In this document: piece by piece, positions 32,164 through 40,908 of the stretch
Layout: each line of letters starts with the position of its first letter
Position numbering within the stretch: the stretch's first letter is position 1
Origin: an uncultured Bacilli bacterium
Lineage (GTDB): Bacteria; Bacillota_I; Bacilli_A; RF39; UBA660
Assembly: GCA_934096405.1 (NCBI GenBank)
Contig: CAKOLW010000007.1
Location: forward strand, 1-54,003
Direction of reading: 5' to 3'
Length of the DNA: 54,003 bases
Notes under the pieces: generated by a model
Databases searched by the model: none
What the model was told of the DNA's origin: nothing
What the model saw: only the letters and a program-made list of their open reading frames with translations
Position numbers and translations under genes: made by a program

Positions 32164-32752
32164 AATATACTATATTGTTGTTATTATCAAATTTTATTTC
32201 TAAGAATTTTTGTGCTGATAAGTAATCACACATATGTACAAATCTTTCATATTTGTTAGTAGGTTTTCTTAATACTTCATTTCCATTATAGTCAGTATTC
32301 CATTCTCCCATATGAGTTTCAACAACATCAGTTAATAAATTAAGTTCTTTTTCAGTTAAGGTTAATTCATTTTTCTTAGACTTTATTAAGTTACAAGCAA
32401 GTATTGGATGATCTAATTTAGTATATTTTTCTTCTGGTATACCTCTTTTAACTGAATCATGCATTATTAAAGCAAGTATTATTAAGTCTTTTTCATCACT
32501 AGTAAATTTGTAACCAATGCTGTTATTTTTTAATAATGTGACAGCTATTCTCACAGCAGCTTTGGTATGCCTTAAAAGTCCACCTACTCCTTGACTAAAA
32601 TCAGGATGATATTTTCCAGTAGATGATGCTGCTTCAATGAAAAAGTAATCTGGCATTGAGTTAATCAATTTTACAGCATTTTCTTTTATTCTTTCGTTTT
32701 GTATATAGTTAATTTCTTTTTCGAATATTTTATCTTTAGAATCCACGGCCAC
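32162..32752 (-). CDS. HD-domain phosphohydrolase-like protein
   Basis: About 196 residues. Metal-binding histidines and aspartates of an HD fold: GGLLRHTKAAVRIA, then LALIMHDSVKRG (the HD pair), then LDHPILAC and VETHMGEW. The start is ambiguous because the reading frame runs back into the glycine-rich end of the upstream gene; I choose the GTG at 32750-32752, eight bases after AGGAGG, with the GTG at 32744-32746 as an alternative. The ribosome binding site would thus be made of that gene's glycine codons. Nucleotide substrate unknown. Confidence 0.82.
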   Translation of the reverse strand: MAVDSKDKIFEKEINYIQNERIKENAVKLINSMPDYFFIEAASSTGKYHPDFSQGVGGLLRHTKAAVRIAVTLLKNNSIGYKFTSDEKDLIILALIMHDSVKRGIPEEKYTKLDHPILACNLIKSKKNELTLTEKELNLLTDVVETHMGEWNTDYNGNEVLRKPTNKYERFVHMCDYLSAQKFLEIKFDNNNNIVY

Positions 32753-34667
32753 CGCCGCCACCTCCTCCGAAGCCTCCTCCTGAAGAGAATCCACCACCGA
32801 ATCCACCTCCACTAGAGTTAGAACTACTACTAATTTCTGCAGCTTTCGCTTCATTTACTTTACTTGTTGCATTTTTTACTGATGAGTGAACACAAGAATT
32901 AACACTATGGTTTAAATTACTATAAAGCATATAGTCAAACCAAAAGTCACCACTATTTACATCAGGATGTATTTCACTAAATTTAACTTTCATAGTTTTA
33001 CCTACTTGTTCAGCTATTCCAAATATAGAAGCATAAACTAAGTATCTTTCCCAAAGTGTTATTTCTGGTAATTCTTTTTCATCAAATCTACCAAAGTCTT
33101 TTAAGAATCTTCTAAAAGACTTCCATTTAGCATAATCATTACATCCTCTTTTTGTTCTTTTTTGGAAAATAGAACTATAAATTATGAATGCCATACTTAA
33201 TGCAAAACTAATGAATACAAATAATGGTCCAATGCCAAGTTTAATTTGCATGCTTATAATAAGAAATGTTGCTAGAATAAGTAATAGTACAATAAATACT
33301 ACTTTATTTTTCTTTTCATAAAAGTTTTCATTTTCAGCACTAGAAGTAGTTATTCTTTTCCAATTATTAAATTCATTTAAGAATACACTATTAGTACCAT
33401 CTATTTTATTAGCATATTTTTTAATATCTTTAAGAGTTACTTTATTATCTTTACCAGCTTTATTAAATAGCATATTCATTATTATTTTTTCACTTTCATT
33501 TAAATTTTCTTCATTTAGTTTAGTAAAAGTATAATCTTTTTTACCATTTTGTTCAAAGCCAATATTCTTTTTATATATCATATTTAATATACTTGTAGAG
33601 AAACCCCTATCTGTTATTTTTTTATTCATTAGGTATTCTACTGATGTCACATCATAGTCGTCTATAAATTCTCTATAGTATTCTCCTTCAAAATCAGGTT
33701 TATATTCTTTATCATATTTTAAGTATACAAATATAAATAAAGTTATTATACCCAAATAGAATACACCACTTACTACATAACCTATTTTTAGATTTTTTCT
33801 AGCAGTTTCTCTAAGTCTATTTGCTTCATCAGCTCTTTCTTGTTCAACAGCTAATATTTTATCTAATCCATCAATATTACTTCTTTTTTGGTATGGGTGT
33901 TCTACAATGATTAATTCTTTTGGAAAAGTCATTCTCATGTCAACTGGTGTGTTAGCATTTAAGTTATCTACATGTAAGTAACCACCATAATAAGTTGTTA
34001 CGTCATCTTCTTCTGTTGCTATAAAATTTATTTCTCCAGTTAAAGGACCATGTGCCCATACTCTTATTTGTTCAGTTGTTGTTGAAGGTAAGGCTACTCT
34101 TAATTGATATTTATTTATCATATCATCAAAGTTATTACCTATAAAGTTATAGTAAAGTTCTGCAATATCATTATGTAGTACTATTACATTTCCCACTAGG
34201 TATTCAATGTAAAAATATGTAGTATCATCTATTGTTTCATTATACATTTTAAGACTCAAACCATCTTCATTTTTAGTTTTTTCATAACAATTAGTTGAAT
34301 TATTACATTCTTCAAATTCTATTATTTCTTCTTTAAAAGCATCAAAGTCTAAAGATTTATCATAATTAATTTTACCTACTTTATATAGTTCTATATTTGT
34401 TCCATTATATATGTCACTACCACTAAAATCAGAATCTGATCCAGTAAATTTTTGCACATTATCATTTTTATATTCCAAGTCTCTAATGTAACCATTAAAT
34501 GTACCTTTTACTCCTATTATTTCTTTAATTACTAAGTTACCTGAAATATCTATAGAAGCATCTACTATGTAATCATCTATTTCATAATTTACGTCATCAG
34601 TTGATACTGCTAATAAAGATATAGGTAATATTAATAAAATCATTATAATTAAAATAATTTTCTTCAT
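32736..34667 (-). CDS. DUF2207 membrane protein with glycine-rich tail
   Basis: 643 residues. Signal peptide or anchor at 1-20, an extracytoplasmic beta domain (DUF2207) to about 275, a transmembrane segment near 300, a cytoplasmic winged-helix-like stretch, two further hydrophobic segments near 455-490, and a C-terminal region ending in a low-complexity GGGFGGG-type tail. Such proteins regularly sit beside LemA, as here; the pair is widespread but of unclear function, with envelope roles suggested. The last 17 bp overlap the HD gene. Confidence 0.88.
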   Translation of the reverse strand: MKKIILIIMILLILPISLLAVSTDDVNYEIDDYIVDASIDISGNLVIKEIIGVKGTFNGYIRDLEYKNDNVQKFTGSDSDFSGSDIYNGTNIELYKVGKINYDKSLDFDAFKEEIIEFEECNNSTNCYEKTKNEDGLSLKMYNETIDDTTYFYIEYLVGNVIVLHNDIAELYYNFIGNNFDDMINKYQLRVALPSTTTEQIRVWAHGPLTGEINFIATEEDDVTTYYGGYLHVDNLNANTPVDMRMTFPKELIIVEHPYQKRSNIDGLDKILAVEQERADEANRLRETARKNLKIGYVVSGVFYLGIITLFIFVYLKYDKEYKPDFEGEYYREFIDDYDVTSVEYLMNKKITDRGFSTSILNMIYKKNIGFEQNGKKDYTFTKLNEENLNESEKIIMNMLFNKAGKDNKVTLKDIKKYANKIDGTNSVFLNEFNNWKRITTSSAENENFYEKKNKVVFIVLLLILATFLIISMQIKLGIGPLFVFISFALSMAFIIYSSIFQKRTKRGCNDYAKWKSFRRFLKDFGRFDEKELPEITLWERYLVYASIFGIAEQVGKTMKVKFSEIHPDVNSGDFWFDYMLYSNLNHSVNSCVHSSVKNATSKVNEAKAAEISSSSNSSGGGFGGGFSSGGGFGGGGGGGRGF

Positions 34668-34686
34668 ATAAAATCCTCCTAGAATA

Positions 34687-34710
34687 AAAGGCTTACATAT
34701 GTAAGCCTTT
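34687..34710 (-). terminator. Hairpin between lemA and the DUF2207 gene
   Basis: A perfect 10-bp stem AAAGGCTTAC/GTAAGCCTTT with loop ATAT; TTATT follows on the minus strand. Probably a partial attenuator reducing expression of the downstream genes. Confidence 0.65.
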
Positions 34711-34722
34711 AAAATACATTAA

Positions 34723-35277
34723 TTAAAAACTAACTTTAGGTGCATTTTTAGCTTCTGGTTCTGCTTCAAAGAATGTTTCTTTTTTAAATCCAAATAGTTT
34801 AGCAATTATATTAGATGGAAACATTTCAACTTTATTGTTTAGAGTTAAAACAGTATCATTATAAAATTGTCTAGATGTAGATATTTTATTTTCTGTTTCT
34901 TCTAAACTTTTTTGTAATTCTATAAAGTTTTGATTTGCTTTTAATTCTGGATAAGCTTCACTAAGCGCAAATAATTGTCTTACTGCTCCAGTTAGTTCAT
35001 TACTTGCTTTCATTTCATCTTCAGGTGTACTTGCTACATTAAATTTATTTCTTGCTTCAATTACTCCTTTTAGTGTATCACTTTCATGCTTAGCATAACC
35101 TTTAACTGTTTCTACTATATTAGGTATTAAATCAAATCTTCTTTTAAGTTGAACTTCTATTTGAGACCATTGATCTTTAACCCTATTTCTTAATTTTACT
35201 AATGTGTTGTATGAACTTATTACATATAATAGAATAAGTACTACAACTACTATAGTTATAATTAAACCTGTATTCAT
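34723..35277 (-). CDS. lemA: LemA family protein
   Basis: 184 residues from the ATG at 35275-35277 (MNTGLIITIVVVVLILLYVI), the codon after the weak site GAGAGTGAAG. One N-terminal transmembrane segment is followed by the family's helical domain with VKDQWSQIEVQLKRRFDLIPN and the C-terminal FYNDTVLTLNNKVEMFPSNI. LemA proteins are membrane-bound with an extracytoplasmic helical bundle; the neighbour DUF2207 protein is the usual partner. Confidence 0.93.
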   Translation of the reverse strand: MNTGLIITIVVVVLILLYVISSYNTLVKLRNRVKDQWSQIEVQLKRRFDLIPNIVETVKGYAKHESDTLKGVIEARNKFNVASTPEDEMKASNELTGAVRQLFALSEAYPELKANQNFIELQKSLEETENKISTSRQFYNDTVLTLNNKVEMFPSNIIAKLFGFKKETFFEAEPEAKNAPKVSF

Positions 35278-35400
35278 ATTCTTCACTCTCTTTCTTGAAT
35301 ACATTATACTACATTTGATTTTTATTATAAAGTTTTATTTTATATTTTTACATAAATTTCACATTAAGTGTATTTTTAAAAGAAAAAAAGCATGCATTTT

Positions 35401-37752
35401 CTACATGTTTTTAATTCTAGCATTATATTTTTTAGTTATTACTTCTATTATATTATTAAATTCATTCATAACCTCATCTTCAGTTAAAGTTCTTGTTTCA
35501 TCCATAAATGTTAATGTAAATGTTAAACTTTTTTCAACATCTAATTTATACTCATCATATACTTTAACACTAGATAATATTTTACTAGAGTTTTTCTTTA
35601 TATCACTAATTATCTCTTTACTAGTTATATCATTATTTAATATAAATGATACATCTTTAACTATACTAGGGTATTTACTTATTTCTTTAAATTTCATTTT
35701 ACCAGTTTTCATAGTTCTTAATAAAGATAAATTAATTTCACTTACATATATGTTAGATTTATTTATATTTGGATGTAATTTACCAATAAATCCTACACAT
35801 TTACCACCTACGATTATATTTGCAGATTGATATGGATGTAATTCATTTATAGTTACTGGTGTAGTAAAATCATATCTATTTTTATAACCTAAATAATCAA
35901 GTATTCCTTCTACTATACCTTTTATGTAATAGAAATCAGCATTAATTTTAGTATTTATTCCTCCGATTAATTCACCTGACATTAATATAGATAATAGTTC
36001 TTCTTCTTTATATTCATTATTTTCTTTATAATACTTTTTACCTATTTCAAATATACTTACATCAGTTATATTTCTAGCTTTATTATAATCATATACTTCA
36101 ATTAAAGATGGAACAATACTAGTTCTTAAGTTACTCTTTTCACTTACTAATGGTTCTAGTACTTTTATTAATTCTAGATTCTCATTACCAAAACTTTTAG
36201 CATTTTTTTCACTTACTAAACTATAAGTTAAAACTTCATTAAGTCCTAGTGTAGAAAGTCTTACTTTTAATTCTCTATTATAGATATCCATACTACCTTT
36301 TTTAGAACTTTTTGGTAATGTTGGAACAATATTATCTACTCCATATATTCTACCTACTTCTTCAATTATATCTTCTTTTATACTTACATCTTGTCTTCTA
36401 GTAGGAACTTTTATATTAAATTCATTACCTTTTACATTAATAGTAAATTTAAGTCTATTAAGTACATCTACTACATCACTTATTTCTAGATTCATTCCAA
36501 GAACACTATTAATTTTATCTAAAGTAATATTTACTTCTTTTTCTTCTTTATTAGATAAATCATATATAACAGTGCCACTTAATACATTACCATTAGCATA
36601 TTTACTTAGTAATTCTTTACTTCTTTCCATAGCTAAGTATGTTCTATTGATATCTAATCCTTTTTCAAATCTACTTGATGCTTCACTTCTTAATATTCTT
36701 TTAGCAGTTTTTCTAACTGTACCAGCATCAAATATAGCACTTTCTATTAAGATATTTTTAGTTTCATTAGTTACTTCAGTATCAAGTCCACCCATAACAC
36801 CCGCAAGTCCTATTGAACCTTTTGAATCACATATAACTAAATCATTTTTAGTTAAAGTTCTTTCTGTATTATCTAATGTAGTTAGTAATTCTCCATCATT
36901 AGCCATTCTAACTTCCATATAGTTGCCTACTTTATCAGCATCATAGAAGTGAAGTGGTTGACCTGTTTCCATCATTATATAATTTGATATATCTACTACA
37001 TTATTTATAGGTCTAATACCACATGCAATTAGTCTAGTTTTAATAAATTCTGGACTTTCTTTTATACTTACATTTTCTACTTTACCTAATAAAAATGTTT
37101 TTACTTTATCAGTACTTACTACTAATGTCATATCATCCATAAAGTTAGATTCATGGCTTTCATATTTAGGTTTAGGTTCATTAACTGGTTTATCATAAAT
37201 AGCACTTAGTTCATAAGCCATACCTATCATACTCATTAAGTCACTTCTATTACTAGTAAGTTCAAAGTCTACTATTTCATCATCTAAATTTAAATATTTT
37301 AAAGCATCTTCTCCAATTGGAGCATCTAATGGTAATTCATGTATTCCTTCAATATCTTTTTCACTTAAGAATTTCTTATCAAGCCCTAATTCAGCAATAC
37401 TACAACACATACCATTACTTTCTACTCCATGAATTACCCCTCTTTTAATTTCTCCACCAGGTAATTTAGCACCAGGTAAAGCAACTATTACTTTAAGTCC
37501 TTTTCTCATATTAGGAGCACCACATACTATATTTAATATTTCAGTTCCTACATCAATTTTACAAACATGTAAATGATCACTATCTGGATGCATAGTACAC
37601 TCTAGTACTTCACCAATAACTAAGTTAGTAGCATTAATAAGTTTACCTGCATAATCATATTCATTGCCAACTCTTGTCATATTATTAGCAATATTTTCTA
37701 TAGTATCATCTATTTCTACATAATCATTAACAAACTTTTTACTTAGTATCAT
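35401..37752 (-). CDS. pheT: Phenylalanine-tRNA ligase beta subunit
   Basis: 783 residues, full length. The N-terminal tRNA-binding (EMAP-like) domain is seen in VIGEVLECTMHPDSDHLHVC, then B3/B4 editing domain, B5 domain and the C-terminal anticodon-binding FDX-ACB domain (KFKEISKYPSIVKDVSFILN). It overlaps pheS by 14 bp. Expression should follow the T-box upstream of pheS. Confidence 0.98.
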   Translation of the reverse strand: MILSKKFVNDYVEIDDTIENIANNMTRVGNEYDYAGKLINATNLVIGEVLECTMHPDSDHLHVCKIDVGTEILNIVCGAPNMRKGLKVIVALPGAKLPGGEIKRGVIHGVESNGMCCSIAELGLDKKFLSEKDIEGIHELPLDAPIGEDALKYLNLDDEIVDFELTSNRSDLMSMIGMAYELSAIYDKPVNEPKPKYESHESNFMDDMTLVVSTDKVKTFLLGKVENVSIKESPEFIKTRLIACGIRPINNVVDISNYIMMETGQPLHFYDADKVGNYMEVRMANDGELLTTLDNTERTLTKNDLVICDSKGSIGLAGVMGGLDTEVTNETKNILIESAIFDAGTVRKTAKRILRSEASSRFEKGLDINRTYLAMERSKELLSKYANGNVLSGTVIYDLSNKEEKEVNITLDKINSVLGMNLEISDVVDVLNRLKFTINVKGNEFNIKVPTRRQDVSIKEDIIEEVGRIYGVDNIVPTLPKSSKKGSMDIYNRELKVRLSTLGLNEVLTYSLVSEKNAKSFGNENLELIKVLEPLVSEKSNLRTSIVPSLIEVYDYNKARNITDVSIFEIGKKYYKENNEYKEEELLSILMSGELIGGINTKINADFYYIKGIVEGILDYLGYKNRYDFTTPVTINELHPYQSANIIVGGKCVGFIGKLHPNINKSNIYVSEINLSLLRTMKTGKMKFKEISKYPSIVKDVSFILNNDITSKEIISDIKKNSSKILSSVKVYDEYKLDVEKSLTFTLTFMDETRTLTEDEVMNEFNNIIEVITKKYNARIKNM

Positions 37753-38794
37753 TTAAACCATCCTTTCTATCAAATTCATTTAAAAACCTTAAATCATTAG
37801 TATATATATTTCTTAAATCACTTATACCATATTTAAACATAGTAAGTCTTTCTATTCCTACACCAAATGCAAATCCAGTATAAACTTCAGGATCATAACC
37901 ACACATTCTAAGTACATTAGGATGAACCATACCACTACCTAATATTTCAATCCATCCAATATTTTTACATAAAGGGCAACCTTTACCACCACATTTAAAG
38001 CATGTAACATCTACTTCATAACTAGGTTCAGTAAATCCAAAGAAACTAGGTCTAAATCTAATATTAGTATTAGGTCCCAATATCTTTCTAGCCATTTCTA
38101 GTAAAGTACCTTTTAAATCACTTAGACTTATATTTTTATCAACTACTAGTCCCTCCATTTGCATAAATTGATGACTATGAGTAGCATCATCATTATCTCT
38201 TCTATAAACTTTACCAGGACATACTATTTTAATAGGTATCTTCTCTTCATTAGCAAGCATTGTTCTAACTTGTACACTACTAGTTTGTGTTCTAAGTAAC
38301 ATATCTTCAGTTATATAGAAAGTATCTTGCATATCTCTAGCTGGATGATCTTTTGGTATATTAAGTTTTTCAAAACAATAGTCATCTGTTTCTACTTCTG
38401 GACCTTCTACCACATCATATCCCATGCTTACAAATAAATCTTCTAAGCCCATTCTAACTTGAGTACAAGGATGTAAACTACCATTTTTAATTTTTTTACC
38501 AGGTAATGTTATATCTATTTTTTCATTTTCCAATTTTCTATTTAATGCTTCTTTCTTTATATTATCTAGTTTACTATCAAAAATATTATTAAAAGTAGTT
38601 CTAAATTCATTAGTAAGCATTCCTAAAGTTTTCTTTTCTTCAGGAGTAAGTCCTACCATTTCTTTCATTATAGAAGCAAATTCACTTTGTTTACCAAAGT
38701 ATTTACTTTTAATTAAATTCATTTCCATTTCTTCTTTAGCATTATCTATTTTTTCTCTTGCTTCAATTAATATTGTTTCTAATTTTTCTTTCAT
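37739..38794 (-). CDS. pheS: Phenylalanine-tRNA ligase alpha subunit
   Basis: Catalytic class II synthetase subunit that charges tRNA(Phe). 351 residues. N-terminal coiled coil, motif 2 region VYRRDNDDATHSHQFMQMEG, and motif 3 FAFGVGIERLTM. The segment CFKCGGKGCPLCKNIGWIEI has the four cysteines common in Firmicute PheS. Ribosome binding site AAAGGAAT before the ATG. Confidence 0.98.
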   Translation of the reverse strand: MKEKLETILIEAREKIDNAKEEMEMNLIKSKYFGKQSEFASIMKEMVGLTPEEKKTLGMLTNEFRTTFNNIFDSKLDNIKKEALNRKLENEKIDITLPGKKIKNGSLHPCTQVRMGLEDLFVSMGYDVVEGPEVETDDYCFEKLNIPKDHPARDMQDTFYITEDMLLRTQTSSVQVRTMLANEEKIPIKIVCPGKVYRRDNDDATHSHQFMQMEGLVVDKNISLSDLKGTLLEMARKILGPNTNIRFRPSFFGFTEPSYEVDVTCFKCGGKGCPLCKNIGWIEILGSGMVHPNVLRMCGYDPEVYTGFAFGVGIERLTMFKYGISDLRNIYTNDLRFLNEFDRKDGLNDTK

Positions 38795-38810
38795 ACTTTT
38801 ATTCCTTTCT

Positions 38811-38972
38811 TTACTTTTCTAAGGCAACAATCCTTACTTTACTTTTACCATTTAATACATTTTTACTCCATTTAAATGATAATTCTTTTTCTTTAGTATT
38901 TATAAAATCATTATTTTTAGATTTCATATTACTAAAGAATCCTTTTGGAAAAGATACTTTTTTATTTTTCAT
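38811..38972 (-). CDS. Small basic protein between the T-box and pheS
   Basis: 53 residues: MKNKKVSFPKGFFSNMKSKN ... VRIVALEK. The ATG at 38970-38972 has the best site in the region (GAAGGAGG, five bases upstream); upstream in-frame codons belong to the T-box. About a quarter of the residues are lysine, and three of the first twelve non-lysine residues are phenylalanine. It lies behind the T-box terminator, so it is induced with pheST. It might be an independent small gene or a translated leader; family not recognised. Confidence 0.65.
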   Translation of the reverse strand: MKNKKVSFPKGFFSNMKSKNNDFINTKEKELSFKWSKNVLNGKSKVRIVALEK

Positions 38973-38989
38973 ATATGCCTCCTTCAACA

Positions 38990-39185
38990 AAAAAACTTCA
39001 TGCTTAAGGACTATTACTAGCGGTACCACCTTAATTCATAAAGTTATTATGCTCTCATTACTTTAACGCAGTTATACGATTCTTTTTTAACAGAAGAATG
39101 AAACTTCATATATAACATTATTAGTTTACACCAACCACTAACTCTCTAAAAATTAAATTATATACTACACTTTCTTCCAAAAGAT
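38990..39185 (-). promoter_or_regulatory. T-box leader, phenylalanine-specific
   Basis: On the minus strand Stem I has AGAGAG ... GGTTGGTG, the highly conserved T-box element AAGGTGGTACCGC lies at about 39025-39038, and a terminator (TTAAGG/CCTTAA plus CATGAAG) leads into seven T near 38990-38996. A TTC triplet in GAAGTTTCATTC is the likely Phe specifier codon. Uncharged tRNA(Phe) should favour read-through into the small gene, pheS and pheT. Confidence 0.92.
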
Positions 39186-39191
39186 ACTTAT

Positions 39192-39220
39192 ATTTTAATG
39201 CAAATTTCATGATTTTTCAA
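39192..39220 (-). promoter_or_regulatory. Promoter of the T-box/pheST transcript
   Basis: Minus strand TTGAAA (39215-39220), 17 bp, TAAAAT (39192-39197). Confidence 0.75.
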
Positions 39221-39274
39221 GTAGTTAATCTATTTTTCATAAATAAAAATATAGAAAAAATTAATATTGTTTGC

Positions 39275-39303
39275 TTGTTTTAAATCTTTAGAGATGATAC
39301 AAT
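39275..39303 (+). promoter_or_regulatory. Promoter of the 270-nt structured RNA
   Basis: TTGTTT (39275-39280), 17 bp, TACAAT (39298-39303); the predicted start is at about 39310, two bases before helix P1. Confidence 0.75.
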
Positions 39304-39309
39304 CTGGGT

Positions 39310-39583
39310 ATGAGTAATACTTAGTAGTTAGGTGTTCTTACCTCAGTCCAATAATTTTTTTATAATTTAGGAATGGAGGTGATGTCCAATGGAAAGGATT
39401 AGAAGTGGAGTATTTAATAACTCTAATAATAATTTTAGTTTTAATAATAAAACTACTTATGCTTTAAAGCATAAGTTTTCTAAGACAAATAGAACACCGA
39501 CTCAACTGAGACGGTGTTCACCAGTTAAATAATTGGACTGAGTAAACACCTAACAGCTCAAAGCTAGGTATTACTCTTTTTTT
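39310..39583 (+). ncRNA. Long-range-paired ~270-nt structured RNA, family not recognised
   Basis: Nested long-range helices: P1 39312-39324 with 39564-39576 (13 bp, ending in T7 as terminator), P2 39327-39336 with 39545-39554 (10 bp, perfect), P3 39342-39352 with 39532-39542 (11 bp, perfect). Inside are two local hairpins: P4, an exact 22-nt palindrome at 39455-39476, and P5, 39492-39499 with 39512-39519. The unit has its own promoter and stands between divergent neighbours. It lacks the signatures of RNase P, tmRNA, SRP and 6S RNA that I know. A 47-codon ORF with good ribosome binding site lies inside, so it may be a dual-function RNA. Confidence 0.78.
39389..39532 (+). CDS. Possible 47-residue peptide inside the structured RNA
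   Basis: ATG nine bases after GGAGG (39375-39379); the peptide begins MERIRSGVFNNSNNNFSFNN and ends RCSPVK, basic and asparagine-rich. The coding stretch fills exactly the interior between the two strands of P3, with the stop codon in P3. The internal hairpins P4 and P5 would constrain its codons, which argues either for RNA function alone or for a regulated small ORF. Confidence 0.3.
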   Translation: MERIRSGVFNNSNNNFSFNNKTTYALKHKFSKTNRTPTQLRRCSPVK

Positions 39584-39656
39584 ATGTCCACTAATATTAT
39601 ATGTCTGAATGACAATATAATTATAACAAATTTTGGTAAACAATTCAAGTACTTAA

Positions 39657-40196
39657 TTAAATACTTAATAATTCTTTTTCTTTTTCTTTATATTTTTCTT
39701 CTACTATTACATTATATTTATCTATAAGTTTTTGTACTTGATCAAGATATCTTTTTTCTTCATCTTCTGCATATTCTTCTTTTTTAATATTGTTATTAGC
39801 ATCTTGTCTTACATTTCTTAAAGCTATTCTTGCTTCTTCAGCCATTTCTTTAACTTGTTTAACATAATTTTTTCTAGTTTCTTCAGTTAATTCAGGAATA
39901 GTTAAAAATACTACTTCTCCATTATTAGTAGGAGCCATACCCAATTCAGCTGCATATATAGCTTTTTCAATTTCTTTTAATAAACTCTTATCAAAAGGTT
40001 TAATCATTAATTGTCTAGCTTCAGGTACACTTATAGTTGCAACACTTTGAATTGGTGTTGGTGCCCCATAATATTCTACCATAATCCCATTTAAAATATT
40101 TGGATTAGCACGTCCCGCTCTTACAGTAGTAAATCTACTTTCTAAATTTTCAATTACTTTGTCCATTTTTGACTTTACATCATTTTCATTAAACAT
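39657..40196 (-). CDS. frr: Ribosome recycling factor
   Basis: Splits post-termination ribosomes together with EF-G. 179 residues from the ATG at 40194-40196 (MFNENDVKSKMDKVIENLES), nine bases after AGGTG; an in-frame GTG at 40208 is part of that site. Hallmarks: RAGRANPNIL, VEYYGAPTPI, and the C-terminal VRQDANNNIKK. It stands alone here rather than behind pyrH. Confidence 0.97.
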   Translation of the reverse strand: MFNENDVKSKMDKVIENLESRFTTVRAGRANPNILNGIMVEYYGAPTPIQSVATISVPEARQLMIKPFDKSLLKEIEKAIYAAELGMAPTNNGEVVFLTIPELTEETRKNYVKQVKEMAEEARIALRNVRQDANNNIKKEEYAEDEEKRYLDQVQKLIDKYNVIVEEKYKEKEKELLSI

Positions 40197-40239
40197 TATT
40201 TTCTTCACCTAAATTAATTTTATCAAATATTTTTAAAAA

Positions 40240-40266
40240 AATAAATAGATTTTTAATCTATTTATT
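40240..40266 (-). terminator. Terminator of the 40258-40815 gene
   Basis: A perfect 12-bp stem AATAAATAGATT/AATCTATTTATT with a run of T on the minus strand, overlapping the stop codon. Confidence 0.75.
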
Positions 40267-40815
40267 ATTCCTACGAAGACTTCTTATATTTTCTTCTTGT
40301 ATTTCACTTATTATTCTTTCTCTTTGATAAAAATTTACTCCATATCTACCTAATTGAGCAATTAAATCAATTCTTCTACTCGCTATAACCATTTCAGTAA
40401 TTTTTTGTTTATCTGCATTATCAAAGTTAAGACCAAAATTAAATATATAATCTATGTTTCCTGTGTTAAAAAGTGCTTCTTGTAAAGATTCAAAATCAAT
40501 ATTCTCTGCCCATGCTAAATAGTAGATCCATCTTGCATCTCCATGTTTTGTTATTTTATTTTGTAATCCTTTTTTATCACACTTTATTTCCATAGCAAAA
40601 GTATATATAGTTTGATAGTCTTCACTATTTAAAACTACATTTAAATGACTAGGTATATCTGCACCTTCTATTTCTTTCGCAAATAAATAAGATAAAAAAG
40701 CATCATTTTTATCTAATATACTATTTTCAATTGTTCTAAAATTTTTATTATTTATTACTCTTTTAATTGTTTGAATTAATTTTTCTTTTCCAAGTTTAAT
40801 ATCTATATCTTCCAT
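40258..40815 (-). CDS. Hypothetical degenerate-repeat protein (copy C)
   Basis: 185 residues from the ATG at 40813-40815 (MEDIDIKLGKEKLIQTIKRV), after GAAGGGGG. It shares the repeat signature of the genes at 1319-2378: AFLSYLFAKEIEG, IYTFAMEIK, IYYLAWAEN and YIFNFGLNF at intervals of about 30 residues, ending in LIAQLGRYGVNFYQRERIIS. Probably an alpha-solenoid. It is driven by a near-perfect promoter, implying strong expression. Function unknown. Confidence 0.72.
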   Translation of the reverse strand: MEDIDIKLGKEKLIQTIKRVINNKNFRTIENSILDKNDAFLSYLFAKEIEGADIPSHLNVVLNSEDYQTIYTFAMEIKCDKKGLQNKITKHGDARWIYYLAWAENIDFESLQEALFNTGNIDYIFNFGLNFDNADKQKITEMVIASRRIDLIAQLGRYGVNFYQRERIISEIQEENIRSLRRNNK

Positions 40816-40840
40816 AGTATCCCCCTTCTCAGTAAAGAGT

Positions 40841-40869
40841 ATTGTAGCATAATTTAGTACAAATGTCAA
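40841..40869 (-). promoter_or_regulatory. Promoter of the 40258-40815 gene
   Basis: Minus strand TTGACA (40864-40869), 17 bp, TACAAT (40841-40846). Confidence 0.85.
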
Positions 40870-40876
40870 ACGATAT

Positions 40877-40908
40877 CATAAAATAATTTATTGCTAATAT
40901 AATTTAGT
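40877..40908 (+). promoter_or_regulatory. Promoter region of sigK; possible leaderless or SigK-type start
   Basis: TATAAT at 40898-40903 ends only five bases before the ATG, so a transcript from it would be leaderless; no ribosome binding site precedes the ATG. Alternatively CATAAAATA (40877-40885), with AC 16 bp upstream, fits the loose SigK consensus (AC-N16/17-CATANNNTA). Both matches are weak evidence in AT-rich DNA. Confidence 0.35.
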
